DNA of 64,000 nt, from assembly GCA_963931865.1 (NCBI GenBank), contig OZ007505.1, forward strand, positions 15,087,034 through 15,151,033, read 5' to 3'. The stretch is from Axinella damicornis. Its lineage: Eukaryota; Porifera; Demospongiae; Axinellida; Axinellidae. This document shows, in pieces, positions 10,621-23,100 of this stretch. The notes below the pieces were generated by a model. The model had not been told where the DNA came from, did no database searches, and saw only the letters and a program-made list of their open reading frames with translations. The translations under genes and the position numbers were made by a program. Positions within the stretch are counted from its first letter, which is position 1. The number at the start of each line of letters is the position of its first letter.

Positions 10621-11170
10621 AGCATGCTGTTTCCATTGCAACGCAACGTATACAGAGCAGCTAGCCAGAGGTAGTGAAGGTGCATGCAGCAATATATACC
10701 CATCGTCACATAATTTGGTAACCATGCCAATAAGAATAAGATGTGTCCTTAGAGTGCAATTCACTCTTCTTAGTCTCATTCCCAGATCAACCCTCATCCA
10801 GATTAAAAGTAATCAGCACTGGAGTTGGCTTGGTCTCCATGGGACCAACAAGGGGTTTCTGTTCACAAAAATCAACTGCACCCCGTACACTCGTATTTTT
10901 TGTACAAAAGGAACTGGTCGAAATAAAAACATCAAATTCACTTTAGCAGTACTAAATGTGCCTCTTCACAAACAGTTGGGGTTATGAGGGTGCTTGCTTG
11001 ATCACCAGACGGGGTATCCTCTGACATCACTCTGCAGAATGGAATAGGAGTACAATAGAGCCTGCACAAGACAGCTTTTATCACCATTTGGGTCAGGTTA
11101 TAACAAGTCAACATCAGGGTGTCAAGAAGTCAGCAATGGGCTGGATAGGGAGAGGAAGAAGACTTAACGG
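10620..11170. repeat. Block 'L', unexpanded seed copy directly left of array B
   Basis: This copy contains AGAGCAGCTAGCCAGAGG then TAGTGAAGG at 10654-10680, followed by AGCAATATATACCCATCG. It runs to GACTTAACGG at 11170, where array B begins abruptly. The same short motif, unexpanded, is at about 36100, 46080 and 51310. The array exit at 28377 aligns to the sequence just after this motif, so this copy shows what the site looks like without an array. Confidence 0.8.
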
Positions 11171-14100
11171 TGCAGGTAGAGTAGAAGTAGAGCCAGGTAG
11201 AGCAGAGGTAGAGCCAGGTAGAGCCAGGTTGAGCAGAGGTAGAGCCAGGTAGAGCCAGGTAGAGCAGAGGTAGAGCCAGGTAGAGCCAGGTAGAGCAGAG
11301 GTAGAGCCCAGTAGAGTCAGGTAGAGCCAGGTAGAGCAGAGGTAGAGCCAGGTAGAGCAGAGGTAGAGCCAGGTAGAGCAGAGGTAGAGCAGAGGTAGAG
11401 CCAGGTAGAGCAGAGGTAGAGCCAGGTAGAGCAGAGGTAGAGCCAGGTAGAGCAGAGGTAGAGCCAGGTAGAGCCAGGTAGAGCAGAGGTAGAGCCAGGT
11501 AGAGCCAGGTTGAGCAGAGGTAGAGCCAGGTAGAGCCAGGTAGAGCAGAGGTAGAGCCAGGTAGAGCCAGGTAGAGCAGAGGTAGAGCCAGGTAAAGCCA
11601 GGTAGAGCAGAGGTAGAGCCAGGTAGAGCAGAGGTAGAGCCAGGTAGAGCAGAGGTAGAGCCAGGTAGAGCAGAGGTAGAGCCCGGTAGAGCAGAGGTAG
11701 AGCCAGGTAGAGCAGAGGTAGAGCAGCGGTAGAGCACCAGGTAGAGCCAGGCATAGCAGAGGTAGAACAGGTAGAGCCAGGTAGAGCCAGGTAGAGCCAG
11801 GTAGAGCAGAGGTAGAGCCAGGTAGTGGCAGGTAGAGAAGAGGTAGAGCCAGGTAGAGCAGAGGTAGAGCCAGGGAGAGGCAGGTAGAGCAGAGGTAGAG
11901 CCAGGTAGAGCAGAGGTAGAGCCAGGTAGAGCCAGGTAGAGTAGAAGTAGAGCCAGGTAGAGCAGAGGTAGAGCCAGGTAAAGCAGAGGTAGAGCCAGGT
12001 AGAGCCAGGTAGAGCAGAGGTAGAGCAGAGGTAGAGCCAGGTAGAGCAGAGGTAGAGCCAGGTAGAGCCAGGTAGAGCAGAGGTAGAGCCAGGTAAAGCC
12101 AGGTAGAGCAGAGGTAGAGCCAGGTAGAGCAGAGGTAGAGCCAGGTAGAGCAGAGGTAGAGCCAGGTAGAGCAGAGGTAGAGCCCGGTAGAGCAGAGGTA
12201 GAGCCAGGTAGAGCAGAGGTAGAGCAGCAGTAGAGCACCAGGTAGAGCCAGGCATAGCAGAGGTAGAACAGGTAGAGCCAGGTAGAGCCAGGTAGAGCCA
12301 GGTAGAGCAGAGGTAGAGCCAGGTAGTGGCAGGTAGAGAAGAGGTAGAGCCAGGTAGAGCAGAGGTAGAGCCAGGGAGAGGCAGGTAGAGCAGAGGTATA
12401 GCCAGGTAGAGCAGAGGTAGAGCCAGGTAGAGCCAGGTAGAGTAGAAGTAGAGCCAGGTAGAGCAGAGGTAGAGCCAGGTAAAGCAGAGGTAGAGCCAGG
12501 TAGAGCCAGGTAGAGCAGAGGTAGAGCAGAGGTAGAGCCAGGTAGAGCAGAGGTAGAGCCAGGTAGAGCCAGGTAGAGTAGAAGTAGAGCCAGGTAGAGA
12601 CCGGTAGAGCAGAGGTAGAGTCAGGTAGAGCCAGGTAGAGTAGAAGTAGAGCCAGGTAGAGCAGAGGTAGAGCCAGGTAGAGGCAGGTAGAGCAGAGTAG
12701 AGGCAGGTAGAGCAGAGGTAGAGCCAGGTAGAGCAGAGGTAGAGCCAGGTAGAGTAGAAGTGGAGCCAGGTAGAGCAGAGGTAGAGCCAGGTAGAGCAGA
12801 GGTAAAGCAGAGGTAGAGCCAGGTAGAGCCAGGCAGAGCAGAGGTAGAGCCAGGTAGAGCAGAGGTAGAGCCAGGTAGAGCCAGGTAGAGCAGAGGTAGA
12901 GCAGAGGTAGAGCCAGGTAGAGCAGAGGTAGAGCCAGGTAGAGCAGAGGTAGAGCAGAGGTAGAGCCAGGTAGAGCCAGGTAGAGCAGAGGTAGAGCCAG
13001 GTAGAGGCAGGTAGAGCAGAGGTAGAGCCAGGTAGAGCAGAGGTAGAGCCAGGTAGAGGCAGGTAGAGCAGAGGTAGAGCCAGTTAGAGCCAGGTAGAGC
13101 CAGGTAGAGCAGAGGAAGAGCTAGGTAGAGCAGAGGTAGAGCCAGGTAGAGCCAGGTAGAGCGGAGGTAGAGCAGAGGTAGAGCCAGGTAGAGCAGAGGT
13201 AGAGCCAGGTAGAGCCAGGTAGAGCAGAGGTAGAGCCCGGTAGAGCCAGGTAGAGCCATGTAGAGCAGAGGTAGAGCCCGGTAGAGCAGAGGTAGAGCCA
13301 GGTAGAGCAGAGGTAGAGCAGAAGTAGAGCCAGGTAGAGCAGAGGTAGAGCCAGGTAGAGCCAGGTAGAGCCAGGTAGAGCAGAGGTAGAGCCCGGTAGA
13401 GCCAGGTAGAGCCAGGTAGAGCAGAGGTAGAGTCAGGTAGAGCCAGGTAGAGCAGAGGTAGAGCCAGGTAGAGCAGAGGTAGAGTCAGGTAGAGCCAGGT
13501 AGAGCAGAGGTAGAGTCAGAGGTAAAGTCGGGGGTAGAGCCAGGTAGAGCAGAGGTAGAGCAGAGGTAGAGTCAGAGGTAGAGTCAGGGGTAGAGTCAGG
13601 GGTAGAGCCAGGTAGAGCAGAGGTAGAGCAAGGTAGAGCCAGGTAGAGCCAGGTAGAGCCAGGTAGAGCAGAGGTAGAGCCAGGTAGAGCAAGGTAGAGC
13701 AGAGGTAGAGCCAGGTAGAGCCAGGTAGAGCAGAGGTAGAGCCAGGTAGAGTAGAAGTAGTACAGAGGTAGAGCCAGGTAGAGCAGAGGTAGAGCCAGGT
13801 AGAGCCAGGTAGAGCAGAGGTAGAGAACGGTAGAGCCAGGTAGAGCAGAGGTAGAGCCCGGTAGAGCCAGATAGAGCAGAGGTAGAGCCAGGTAGAGCAG
13901 AGGTAGAGCCAGGTAGAGCCAGGTAGAGCAGAGGTAGAGCCAGGTAGAGCCAGGTAGAGCCCGGTAGAGCAGAGGTAGAGCCAGGTAGAGCCAGGTAGAG
14001 CAGAGGTAGAGCCCGGTAGAGCAGTGGTAGAGCCAGGTAGAGCCAGGTAGAGCAGAGGTAGAGCCAGGTAGAGCCAGGTAGAGCAGAGGTAGAGCCAGGT

Positions 14101-17100
14101 AGAGCCAGGTAGAGCAGAGGTAGAGCCCGGTAGAGCCAGGTAGAGCCAGGTAGAGCCAGGTAGAGCAGAGGTAGAGCCAGGTAGAGCCAGGTAGGGCAGA
14201 GGTAGAGCCAGGTAGAGCAGAGGTAGAGTCAGAGGTAGAGTCAGTGGTAGAGACAGGTAGAGCAGAGGTAGAGCAGAGGTAGAGTCAGAGGTAGAGTCAG
14301 GGGTAGAGCTAGGTAGAGCAGAGTTCGAGCCAGGTAGAGCCAGGTAGAGCCCGGTAGAGCAGAGGTAGAGCCAGGTAGAGCAGAGGTAGAGCCCGGTAGA
14401 GTAGTGGTAGAGCCAGGTAGAGCCAGGTAGAGCAGAGGTAGAGCCAGGTAGAGCCAGGTAGAGCAGAGGTAGAGCCAGGTAGAGCCAGGTAGAGCAGAGG
14501 TAGAGCCCGGTAGAGCCAGGTAGAGCCAGGTAGAGCAGAGGTAGAGCCAAGTAGAGCCACGTAGAGCAAAGGTAGAGCCAGGTAGAGCAGAGGTAGAGCA
14601 GAGGTAGAGCCAGGTAGAGAAGAGGTAGAGCCAGGTAGAGCCAGGTAGAGCAGAGGTAGAGTCAGAGGTAGAGTCGGGGGTAGAGCCAGGTAGAGCACAG
14701 GTAGAGCAGAGGTAGAGTCAGAGGTAGAGTCAGGGGTAGAGCCAGGTAGAGCAGAGGTAGAGCCAGGTAGAGCCAGGTAGAGCCAGGTAGAGCCAGGTAG
14801 AGCAGAGGTAGAGCCAGGTAGAGTCTGGTAGAGCAGAGGTAGAGCCAGGTAGAGCCAGGCAGAGCAGAGGTAGAGCAGAGGTAGAGCCAGGTAGAGCAGA
14901 GGTATAGCCAGGTAGAGCCAGGTAGAGCAGAGGTAGAGCCCGGTAGAGCCAGGTAGAGCCATGTAGAGCAGAGGTAGAGCCCGGTAGAGCAGAGGTAGAG
15001 CCAGGTAGAGCAGAGGTAGAGCAGAGGTAGAGCCAGGTAGAGAAGAGGTAGAGCCAGGTAGAGCCAGGTAGAGCAGAGGTAGAGCGCGGTAGAGCCAGGT
15101 AGAGCCAGGTAGAGCAGAGGTAGAGTCAGGAAGAGCCAGGTAGAGCAGAGGTAGAGCCAGGTAGAGCTGAGGTAGAGCCAGGTAGAGCCAGGTAGAGCAG
15201 AGGTAGAGTCAGAGGTATAGTCGGGGGTAGAGCCAGGTAAAGCAGAGGTAGAGCAGAGGTAGAGTCAGAGGTAGAGTCAGGGGTAGAGCCAGGTAGAGCA
15301 GAGGTAGAGCCAGGTAGAGCCAGGTAGAGCCAGGTAGAGCCAGGTAGAGCAGAGGTAGAGCCAGGTAGAGCCAGGTAGAGGAAAGGTAGAGCCAGGTAGA
15401 GCAGAGGTAGAGCCAGGTAGAGTAGAAGTAGAGCAGAGATAGAGCCAGGTAGAGCAGAGGTAGAGCCAGGTAGAGCCAGGTAGAGCAGAGGTAGAGCACG
15501 GTAGAGCCAGGTAGAGCAGAGGTAGAGCCCGGTAGAGCCAGGTAGAGCAGAGGTAGAGCCAGGTAGAGTAGAAGTAGAGCCAGGTAGAGCAGAGGTAGAG
15601 CCAGGTAGAGCCAGGTAGAGCAGAGGTAGAGTCAGGTAGAGCCAGGTTGAGCAGAGGTAGAGCCAGGTAGAGCCAGGTAGAGCAGAGGTAGAGCCAGGTA
15701 GAGCCAGGTAGAGCAGAGGTAGAGCCCAGTAGAGTCAGGTAGAGCCAGGTAGAGCAGAGGTAGAGCCAGGTAGAGCCAGGTAGAGCAGAGGTAGAGCCAG
15801 GTAGAGCAGAGGTAGAGCCAGGTAGAGCAGAGGTAGAGCCAGGTAGAGCAGAGGTAGAGCCAGGTAGAGCAGAGGTAGAGCCAGGTAGAGCAGAGGTAGA
15901 GCCAGGTAGAGCAGAGGTAGAGCCAGGTAGAGCCAGGTTGAGCAGAGGTGGAGCCAGGTAGAGCCAGGTAGAGCAGAGGTAGAGCCAGGTAGAGCCAGGT
16001 AGAGCAGAGGTAGAGCCCAGTAGAGTCAGGTAGAGCCAGGTAGATCAGAGGTAGAGCCAGGTATAGCCAGGTAGAGCAGAGGTAGAGCAAGGTAGAGCAG
16101 AGGTAAAGCCAGGTAGAGCAGAGGTAGAGCCAGGTAGAGCAGAGGTAGAGCCCGGTAGAGCAGAGGTAGAGCCAGGTAGAGCAGAGGTAGAGCAGCGGTA
16201 GAGCACCAGGTAGAGCCAGGCATAGCAGAGGTAGAACAGGTAGAGCCAGGTAGAGCCAGGTAGAGCCAGGTAGAGCCAGGTAGAGCAGAGGTAGAGCCAG
16301 GTAGTGGCAGGTAGAGCAGCGGTAGAGCCAGGTAGAGCAGAGGTAGAGCCAGGTAGAGGCAGGTAGAGCAGAGGTAGAGCCAGGTAGAGCAGAGGTAGAG
16401 CCAGGTAGAGCCAGGTAGAGTAGAAGTAGAGCCAGGTAGAGCAGAGGTAGAGCCAGGTAGAGTAGAAGTAGAGCCAGGTAGAGCAGAGGTAGAGCCAGGT
16501 AGAGCCAGGTAGAGCAGAAGTAGAGCCAGGAAGAGCCAGGTTGAGCAGAGGTAGAGCCAGGTAGAGCCAGGTAGAGCAGAGGTAGAGCCAGGTAGAGCCC
16601 GGTAGAGCAAAGGTAGAGCCAGGTAGAGCCAGGTACAGCAGAGGTAGAGCCCGGTAGAGCAGTGGTAGAGCCAGGTAGAGCCAGGTAGAGCAGAGGTTTA
16701 GCCAGGTAGAGCCAGGTAGAGCAGAGGTAGAGCCAGGTAGAGCCAGGTAGAGCAGAGGTAGAGCCCGGTAGAGCCAGGTAGAGCTAGGTAGAGCCAGGTA
16801 GAGCAGAGGTAGAGCCAGGTAGAGCCAGGTAGGGCAGAGGTAGAGCCAGGTAGAGCAGAGGTAGAGTCAGAGGTAGAGTCAGTGGTAGAGACAGGTAGAG
16901 CAGAGGTAGAGCAGAGGTAGAGTCAGAGGTAGAGTCAGGGGTAGAGCTAGGTAGAGCAGAGTTAGAGCCAGGTAGAGCCAGGTAGAGCCCGGTAGAGCAG
17001 AGGTAGAGCCAGGTAGAGCAGAGGTAGAGCCAGGTAGAGCCAGGTAGAGCAGAGGTAGAGCCCGGTAGAGCCAGGTAGAGCCAGGTAGAGCAGAGGTAGA

Positions 17101-20100
17101 GCCAGGTAGAGCCACGTAGAGCAAAGGTAGAGCCAGGTAGAGCAGAGGTAGAGCAGAGGTAGAGCCAGGTAGAGAAGAGGTAGAGCCAGGTAGAGCCAGG
17201 TAGAGCAGAGGTAGAGCCAGGTAGAGCCAGGTAGAGTAGAAGTAGAGCCAGGTAGAGCAGAGGTAGAGCCAGGTAGAGTAGAAGTAGAGCCAGGTAGAGC
17301 AGAGGTAGAGCCAGGTAGAGCCAGGTAGAGCAGAAGTAGAGCCAGGAAGAGCCAGGTTGAGCAGAGGTAGAGCCAGGTAGAGCCAGGTAGAGCAGAGGTA
17401 GAGCCAGGTAGAGCCAGGTAGAGCCCGGTAGAGCAGAGGTAGAGCCAGGTAGAGCCAGGTAGAGCAGAGGTAGAGCCCGGTAGAGCAGTGGTAGAGCCAG
17501 GTAGAGCCAGGTAGAGCAGAGGTTTAGCCAGGTAGAGCCAGGTAGAGCAGAGGTAGAGCCAGGTAGAGCCAGGTAGAGCAGAGGTAGAGCCCGGTAGAGC
17601 CAGGTAGAGCCAGGTAGAGCCAGGTAGAGCAGAGGTAGAGCCAGGTAGAGCCAGGTAGGGCAGAGGTAGAGCCAGGTAGAGCAGAGGTAGAGTCAGAGGT
17701 AGAGTCAGTGGTAGAGACAGGTAGAGAGGAGGTAGAGCAGAGGTAGAGTCAGGGGTAGAGCTAGGTAGAGCAGAGTTAGAGCCAGGTAGAGCCAGGTAGA
17801 GCCCGGTAGAGCAGAGGTAGAGCCAGGTAGAGCAGAGGTAGAGCCCGGTAGAGTAGTGGTAGAGCCAGGTAGAGCCAGGTAGAGCAGAGGTAGAGCCAGG
17901 TAGAGCCAGGTAGAGCAGAGGTAGAGCCAGGTAGAGCCAGGTAGAGCAGAGGTAGAGCCCGGTAGAGCCAGGTAGAGCCAGGTAGAGCAGAGGTAGAGCC
18001 AGGTAGAGCCACGTAGAGCAAAGGTAGAGCCAGGTAGAGCAGAGGTAGAGCAGAGGTAGAGCCAGGTAGAGCCAGGTAGAGCAGAGGTAGAGTCAGAGGT
18101 AGAGTCGGGGGTAGAGCCAGGTAGAGCACAGGTAGAGCAGAGGTAGAGTCAGAGGTAGAGTCAGGGGTAGAGCCAGGTAGAGCAGAGGTAGAGCCAGGTA
18201 GAGCCAGGTAGAGCCAGGTAGAGCCAGGTAGAGCAGAGGTAGAGCCAGGTAGAGTCTGGTAGAGCAGAGGTAGAGCCAGGTAGAGCCAGGCAGAGCAGAG
18301 GTAGAGCAGAGGTAGAGCCAGGTAGAGCAGAGGTATAGCCAGGTAGAGCCAGGTAGAGCAGAGGTAGAGCCCGGTAGAGCCAGGTAGAGCCATGTAGAGC
18401 AGAGGTAGAGCCCAGTAGAGCAGAGGTAGAGCCAAGTAGAGCAGAGGTAGAGCAGAGGTAGAGCCAGGTAGAGAAGAGGTAGAGCCAGGTAGAGCCAGGT
18501 AGAGCAGAGGTAGAGCGCGGTAGAGCCAGGTAGAGCCAGGTAGAACAGAGGTAGAGCGCGGTAGAGCCAGGTAGAGCCAGGTAGAGCAGAGGTAGAGTCA
18601 GGAAGAGCCAGGTAGAGCAGAGGTAGAGCCAGGTAGAGCAGAGGTAGAGCCAGGTAGAGCAGAGGTAGAGTCAGAGGTATAGTCGGGGGTAGAGCCAGGT
18701 AAAGCAGAGGTAGAGCACAGGTAGAGTCAGAGGTAGAGTCAGGGGTAGAGCCAGGTAGAGCAGAGGTAGAGCCAGGTAGAGCCAGGTAGAGCCAGGTAGA
18801 GCCAGGTAGAGCAGAGGTAGAGCCCGGTAGAGCCAGGTAGAGCAGAGGTAGAGCCAGGTAGAGTAGAAGTAGAGCCAGGTAGAGCAGAGGTAGAGCCAGG
18901 TAGAGCCAGGTAGAGCAGAGGTAGAGCCAGGTAGAGCCAGGTAGAGCAGAGGTAGAGCCAGGTAGAGCCAGGTAGAGCAGAGGTAGAGCCAGGTAGAGCC
19001 AGGTAGAGCAGAGGTAGAGCCAGGTAGAGCCATGTAGAGCAGAGGTAGAGCCAGGTAGAGCCAGGTAGAGCAGAGGTTGAGCAGAGGTAGAGCCAGGTAG
19101 AGCCAGGTAGAGCAGAGGTAGAGCCAGGTAGAGCCAGGTAGAGCAGAGGTAGAGCCAGGTAGAGTAGAAGTAGAGCCAGGTAGAGCAAAGGTAGAGCCAG
19201 GTAGAGCCAGGTAGAGCAGAAGTAGAGCCAGGAAGAGCCAGGTTGAGCAGAGGTAGAGCCAGGTAGAGCCAGGTAGAGCAGAGGTAGAGCCAGGTAGAGC
19301 CAGGTAGAGCCCGGTAGAGCAGAGGTAGAGCCAGGTAGAGCCAGGTAGAGCAGAGGTAGAGCCCGGTAGAGCAGTGGTAGAGCCAGGTAGAGCCAGGTAG
19401 AGCAGAGGTTTAGCCAGGTAGAGCCAGGTAGAGCAGAGGTAGAGCCAGGTAGAGCCAGGTAGAGCAGAGGTAGAGCCCGGTAGAGCCAGGTAGAGCCAGG
19501 TAGAGCCAGGTAGAGCAGAGGTAGAGCCAGGTAGAGCAGAGGTAGAGCCAGGTAGAGCAGAGGTATAGCCAGGTGGAGCAGAGGTAGAGCCAAGTAGAGC
19601 AGAGGTAGAGCCAGGTAGAGCAGAGGTAGAGCCAGGTAGAGCCAGGTAGAGCAGAGGTAGAGCCAGGTAGAGCCAGGTTGAGCAGAGGTGGAGCAAGGTA
19701 GAGCCAGGTAGAGCAGAGGTAGAGCCAGGTAGAGCCAGGTAGAGCAGAGCTAGAGCCCAGTAGAGTCAGGTAGAGCCAGGTAGAGCAGAGGTAGAGCCAG
19801 GTATAGCCAGGTAGAGCAGAGGTAGAGCCAGGTAGAGAAGAGGTAGAGCCAGGTAGAGCAGAGGTAGAGCCAGGTAGAGCAGAGGTAGAGCCCGGTAGAG
19901 CAGAGGTAGAGCCAGGTAGAGCAGAGGTAGAGCAGCGGTAGAGCACCAGGTAGAGCCAGGCATAGCAGAGGTAGAACAGGTAGAGCCAGGTAGAGCCAGG
20001 TAGAGCCAGGTAGAGCCAGGTAGAGCAGAGGTACAGCCAGGTAGTGGCAGGTAGAGCAGAGGTAAAGCCACGTAGAGCAGAGGTAGAGCCAGGTAGAGGC

Positions 20101-23100
20101 AGGTAGAGCAGAGGTAGAGCCAGGTAGAGCAGAGGTAGAGCCAGATAGAGCCAGGTAGAGTAGAAGTAGAGCCAGGTAGAGCAGAGGTAGAGCCAGGTAA
20201 AACAGAGGTAGAGCCAGGTAGAGCCAGGTAGAGCAGAGGTAGAGCAGAGGTAGAGCCAGGTAGAGCAGAGGTAGAGCCAGGTAGAGCCAGGTAGAGTAGA
20301 AGTAGAGCCAGGTAGAGACCGGTAGAGAAGAGGTAGAGTCAGGTAGGGCCAGGTAGAGTAGAAGTAGAGCCAGGTAGAGCAGAGGTAGAGCCAGGTAGAG
20401 CCAGGTAGAGGCAGGTAGAGCAGAGGTAGAGGCAGGTAGAGCAGAGTTAGAGCCAGGTAGAGCAGAGGTATAGCCAGGTAGAGTAGAAGTAGAGCCAGGT
20501 AGAGCAGAGGTAGAGCCAGATAGAGCAGAGGTAAAGCAGAGGTAGAGCCAGGTAGAGCCAGATAGAGCAGAGGAAGAGCCAGGTAGAGCAGAGGTAGAGC
20601 CAGGTAGAGCCAGGTAGAGCAGAGGTAGAGCAGAGGTAGAGCCAGGTAGAGCAGAGGTAGAGCCAGGTAGAGCAGAGGTAGAGCAGAGGTAGAGCCAGGT
20701 AGAGCCAGGTAGAGCAGAGGTAGAGCCAGGTAGAGGCAGGTAGAGCAGAGGTAGAGCCAGGTAGAGCAGAGGTAGAGCCAGGTAGAGGCAGGTAGAGCAG
20801 AGGTAGAGCCAGTTAGAGCCAGGTAGAGCTAGGTAGAGCAGAGGAAGAGACAGGTAGAGCAGAGGTAGAGCCAGGTAGAGCCAGGTAGAGCGGAGGTAGA
20901 GCAGAGGTAGAGCCAGGTAGAGCAGAGGTAGAGCCAAGTAGAGCCAGGTAGAGCAGAGGTAGAGCCCGGTAGAGCCAGGTAGAGCCATGTAGAGCAGAGG
21001 TAGAGCCCGGTAGTGCAGAGGTAGAGCCAGGTAGAGCCAGGTAGAGCAGAGGTAGAGCCAGGTAGAGGCAGGTAGAGCAGAGGTAGAGCCCGGTAGAGCC
21101 AGGTAGAGCCAGGTAGAGCAGAGGTAGAGTCAGGTAGAGCCAGGTAGAGCAGAGGTAGAGCCAGGTAGAGCAGAGGTAGAGCCAGGTAGAGCCAGGTAGA
21201 GCAGAGGTAGAGTCAGAGGTAGAGTCGGGGGTAGAGCCAGGTAGAGCAGAGGTAGAGTCAGCGGTAGAGTCAGGGGTAGAGCCAGGTAGAGCAGAGGTAG
21301 AGCCAGGTAGAGCCAGGTAGAGCCAGGTAGAGCCAGGTAGAGCAGAGGTAGAGCCAGGTAGAGCAAGGTAGAGCAGAGGTAGAGCCAGGTAGAGCCAGGT
21401 AGAGCAGAGGTAGAGCCAGGTAGAGCCAGGTAAAGCAGAGGTAGAGCCAGGTAGAGTAGAAGTAGAGCCAGGTAGAGCAGAGGTAGAGCCAGGTAGAGCA
21501 GAGGTAAAGCAGAGGTAGAGCCAGGTAGAGCCAGGTAGAGCAGAGGTAGAGCCAGGTAGAGCAGAGGTAGAGCCAGGTAGAGCCAGGTAGAGCAGAGTTA
21601 GAGCAGAGGTAGAGCCAGGTAGAGCAGAGGTAGAGCCAGGTAAAGCAGAGGTAGAGCAGAGGTAGAGCCAGGTAGAGCCAGGTAGAGCAGAGGTAGAGCC
21701 AGGTAGAGGCAGGTAGAGCAGAGGTAGAGCCAGGTAGAGCAGAGGTAGAGCCAGGTAGAGGCAGGAAGAGCAGAGGTAGAGCCAGTTAGAGCCAGGTAGA
21801 GCCAGGTAGAGCAGAGGAAGAGCCAGGTAGAGCAGAGGTAGAGCCAGGTAGAGCCAGGTAGAGCCAGGTAGAGCAGAGGTAGAGCCAGGTAGAGCAGAGG
21901 TAGAGCCAGGTAGAGCCAGGTAGAGCAGAGGTAGAGCCCGGTAGAGCCATGTAGAGCCATGTAGAGCAGAGGTAGAGCCCGGTAGAGCAGAGGTAGAGCC
22001 AGGTAGAGCAGAGATAGAGCAGAGGTAGAGCCAGGTAGAGCAGAGGTAGAGCCAGGTAGAGCCAGATAGAGCAGAGGTAGAGCCAGGTAGAGCCAGGTAG
22101 AGCAGAGGTAGAGCCCGGTAGAGCCAGGTAGAGCCAGATAGAGCAGAGGTAGAGTCAGGTAGAGCCAGGTAGAGCAGAGGTAGAGCCAGGTAGAGCAGAG
22201 GTAGAGCCAGGTAGAGCCAGGTAGAGCAGAGGTAGAGTCAGAGGTAGAGTCGGGGGTAGAGCCAGGTAGAGCAGAGGTAGAGCAGAGGTAGAGTGAGAGG
22301 TAGAGTCAGGGGTAGAGCCAGGTAGAGCAGAGATAGAGCCAGGTAGAGCCAGGTAGAGCCAGGTAGAGCAGAGGTAGAGCCAGGTAGAGCAAGGTAGAGC
22401 AGAGGTAGAGCCAGGTAGAGCCAGGTAGAGCAGAGGTAGAGCACGGTAGAGCCAGGTAGAGCAGAAGTAGAGCCAGGTAGAGCCAGGTTGAGCAGAGGAA
22501 GAGCCAGGTAGAGCCAGGTAGAGCAGAGGTAGAGCCAGGTAGAGCCAGATAGAGAAGAGGTAGAGCCAGGTAGAGCCAGGTAGAGCAGAGGTAGAGCCAG
22601 GTAGAGCCAGGTAGAGCCCGGTAGAGCAGAGGTAGAGCCAGGTAGAGCCAGGTAGAGCAGAGGTAGAGCCCGGTAGAGCAGTGGTAGAGCCAGGTAGAGC
22701 CAGGTAGAGCAGAGGTAGAGCCAGGTAGAGCCAGGTAGAGCCCGGTAGAGCAGAGGTAGAGCCAGGTAGAGCCAGGTAGAGCAGAGGTAGAGCCCGGTAG
22801 AGCAGTGGTAGAGCCAGGTAGAGCCAGGTAGAGCCGAGGTAGAGCCAGGTAGAGCCAGGTAAAGCAGAGGTAGAGCCAGGTAGAGCCAGGTAGAGCAGAG
22901 GTAGAGCCCGGTAGAGCCAGGTAGAGCCAGATAGAGCCAGGTAGAGCAGAGGTAGAGCCGGGTAGAGCCAGGTAGGGCAGAGGTAGAGACAGGTAGAGCA
23001 GAGGTAGAGCCAGGTAGAGAAGAGGTAGAGCCAGGTAGAGTCAGGTAGAGCAGAGGTAGAGTCAGAGGTAGAGTCAGGGGTAGAGCTAGGTAGAGCAGAG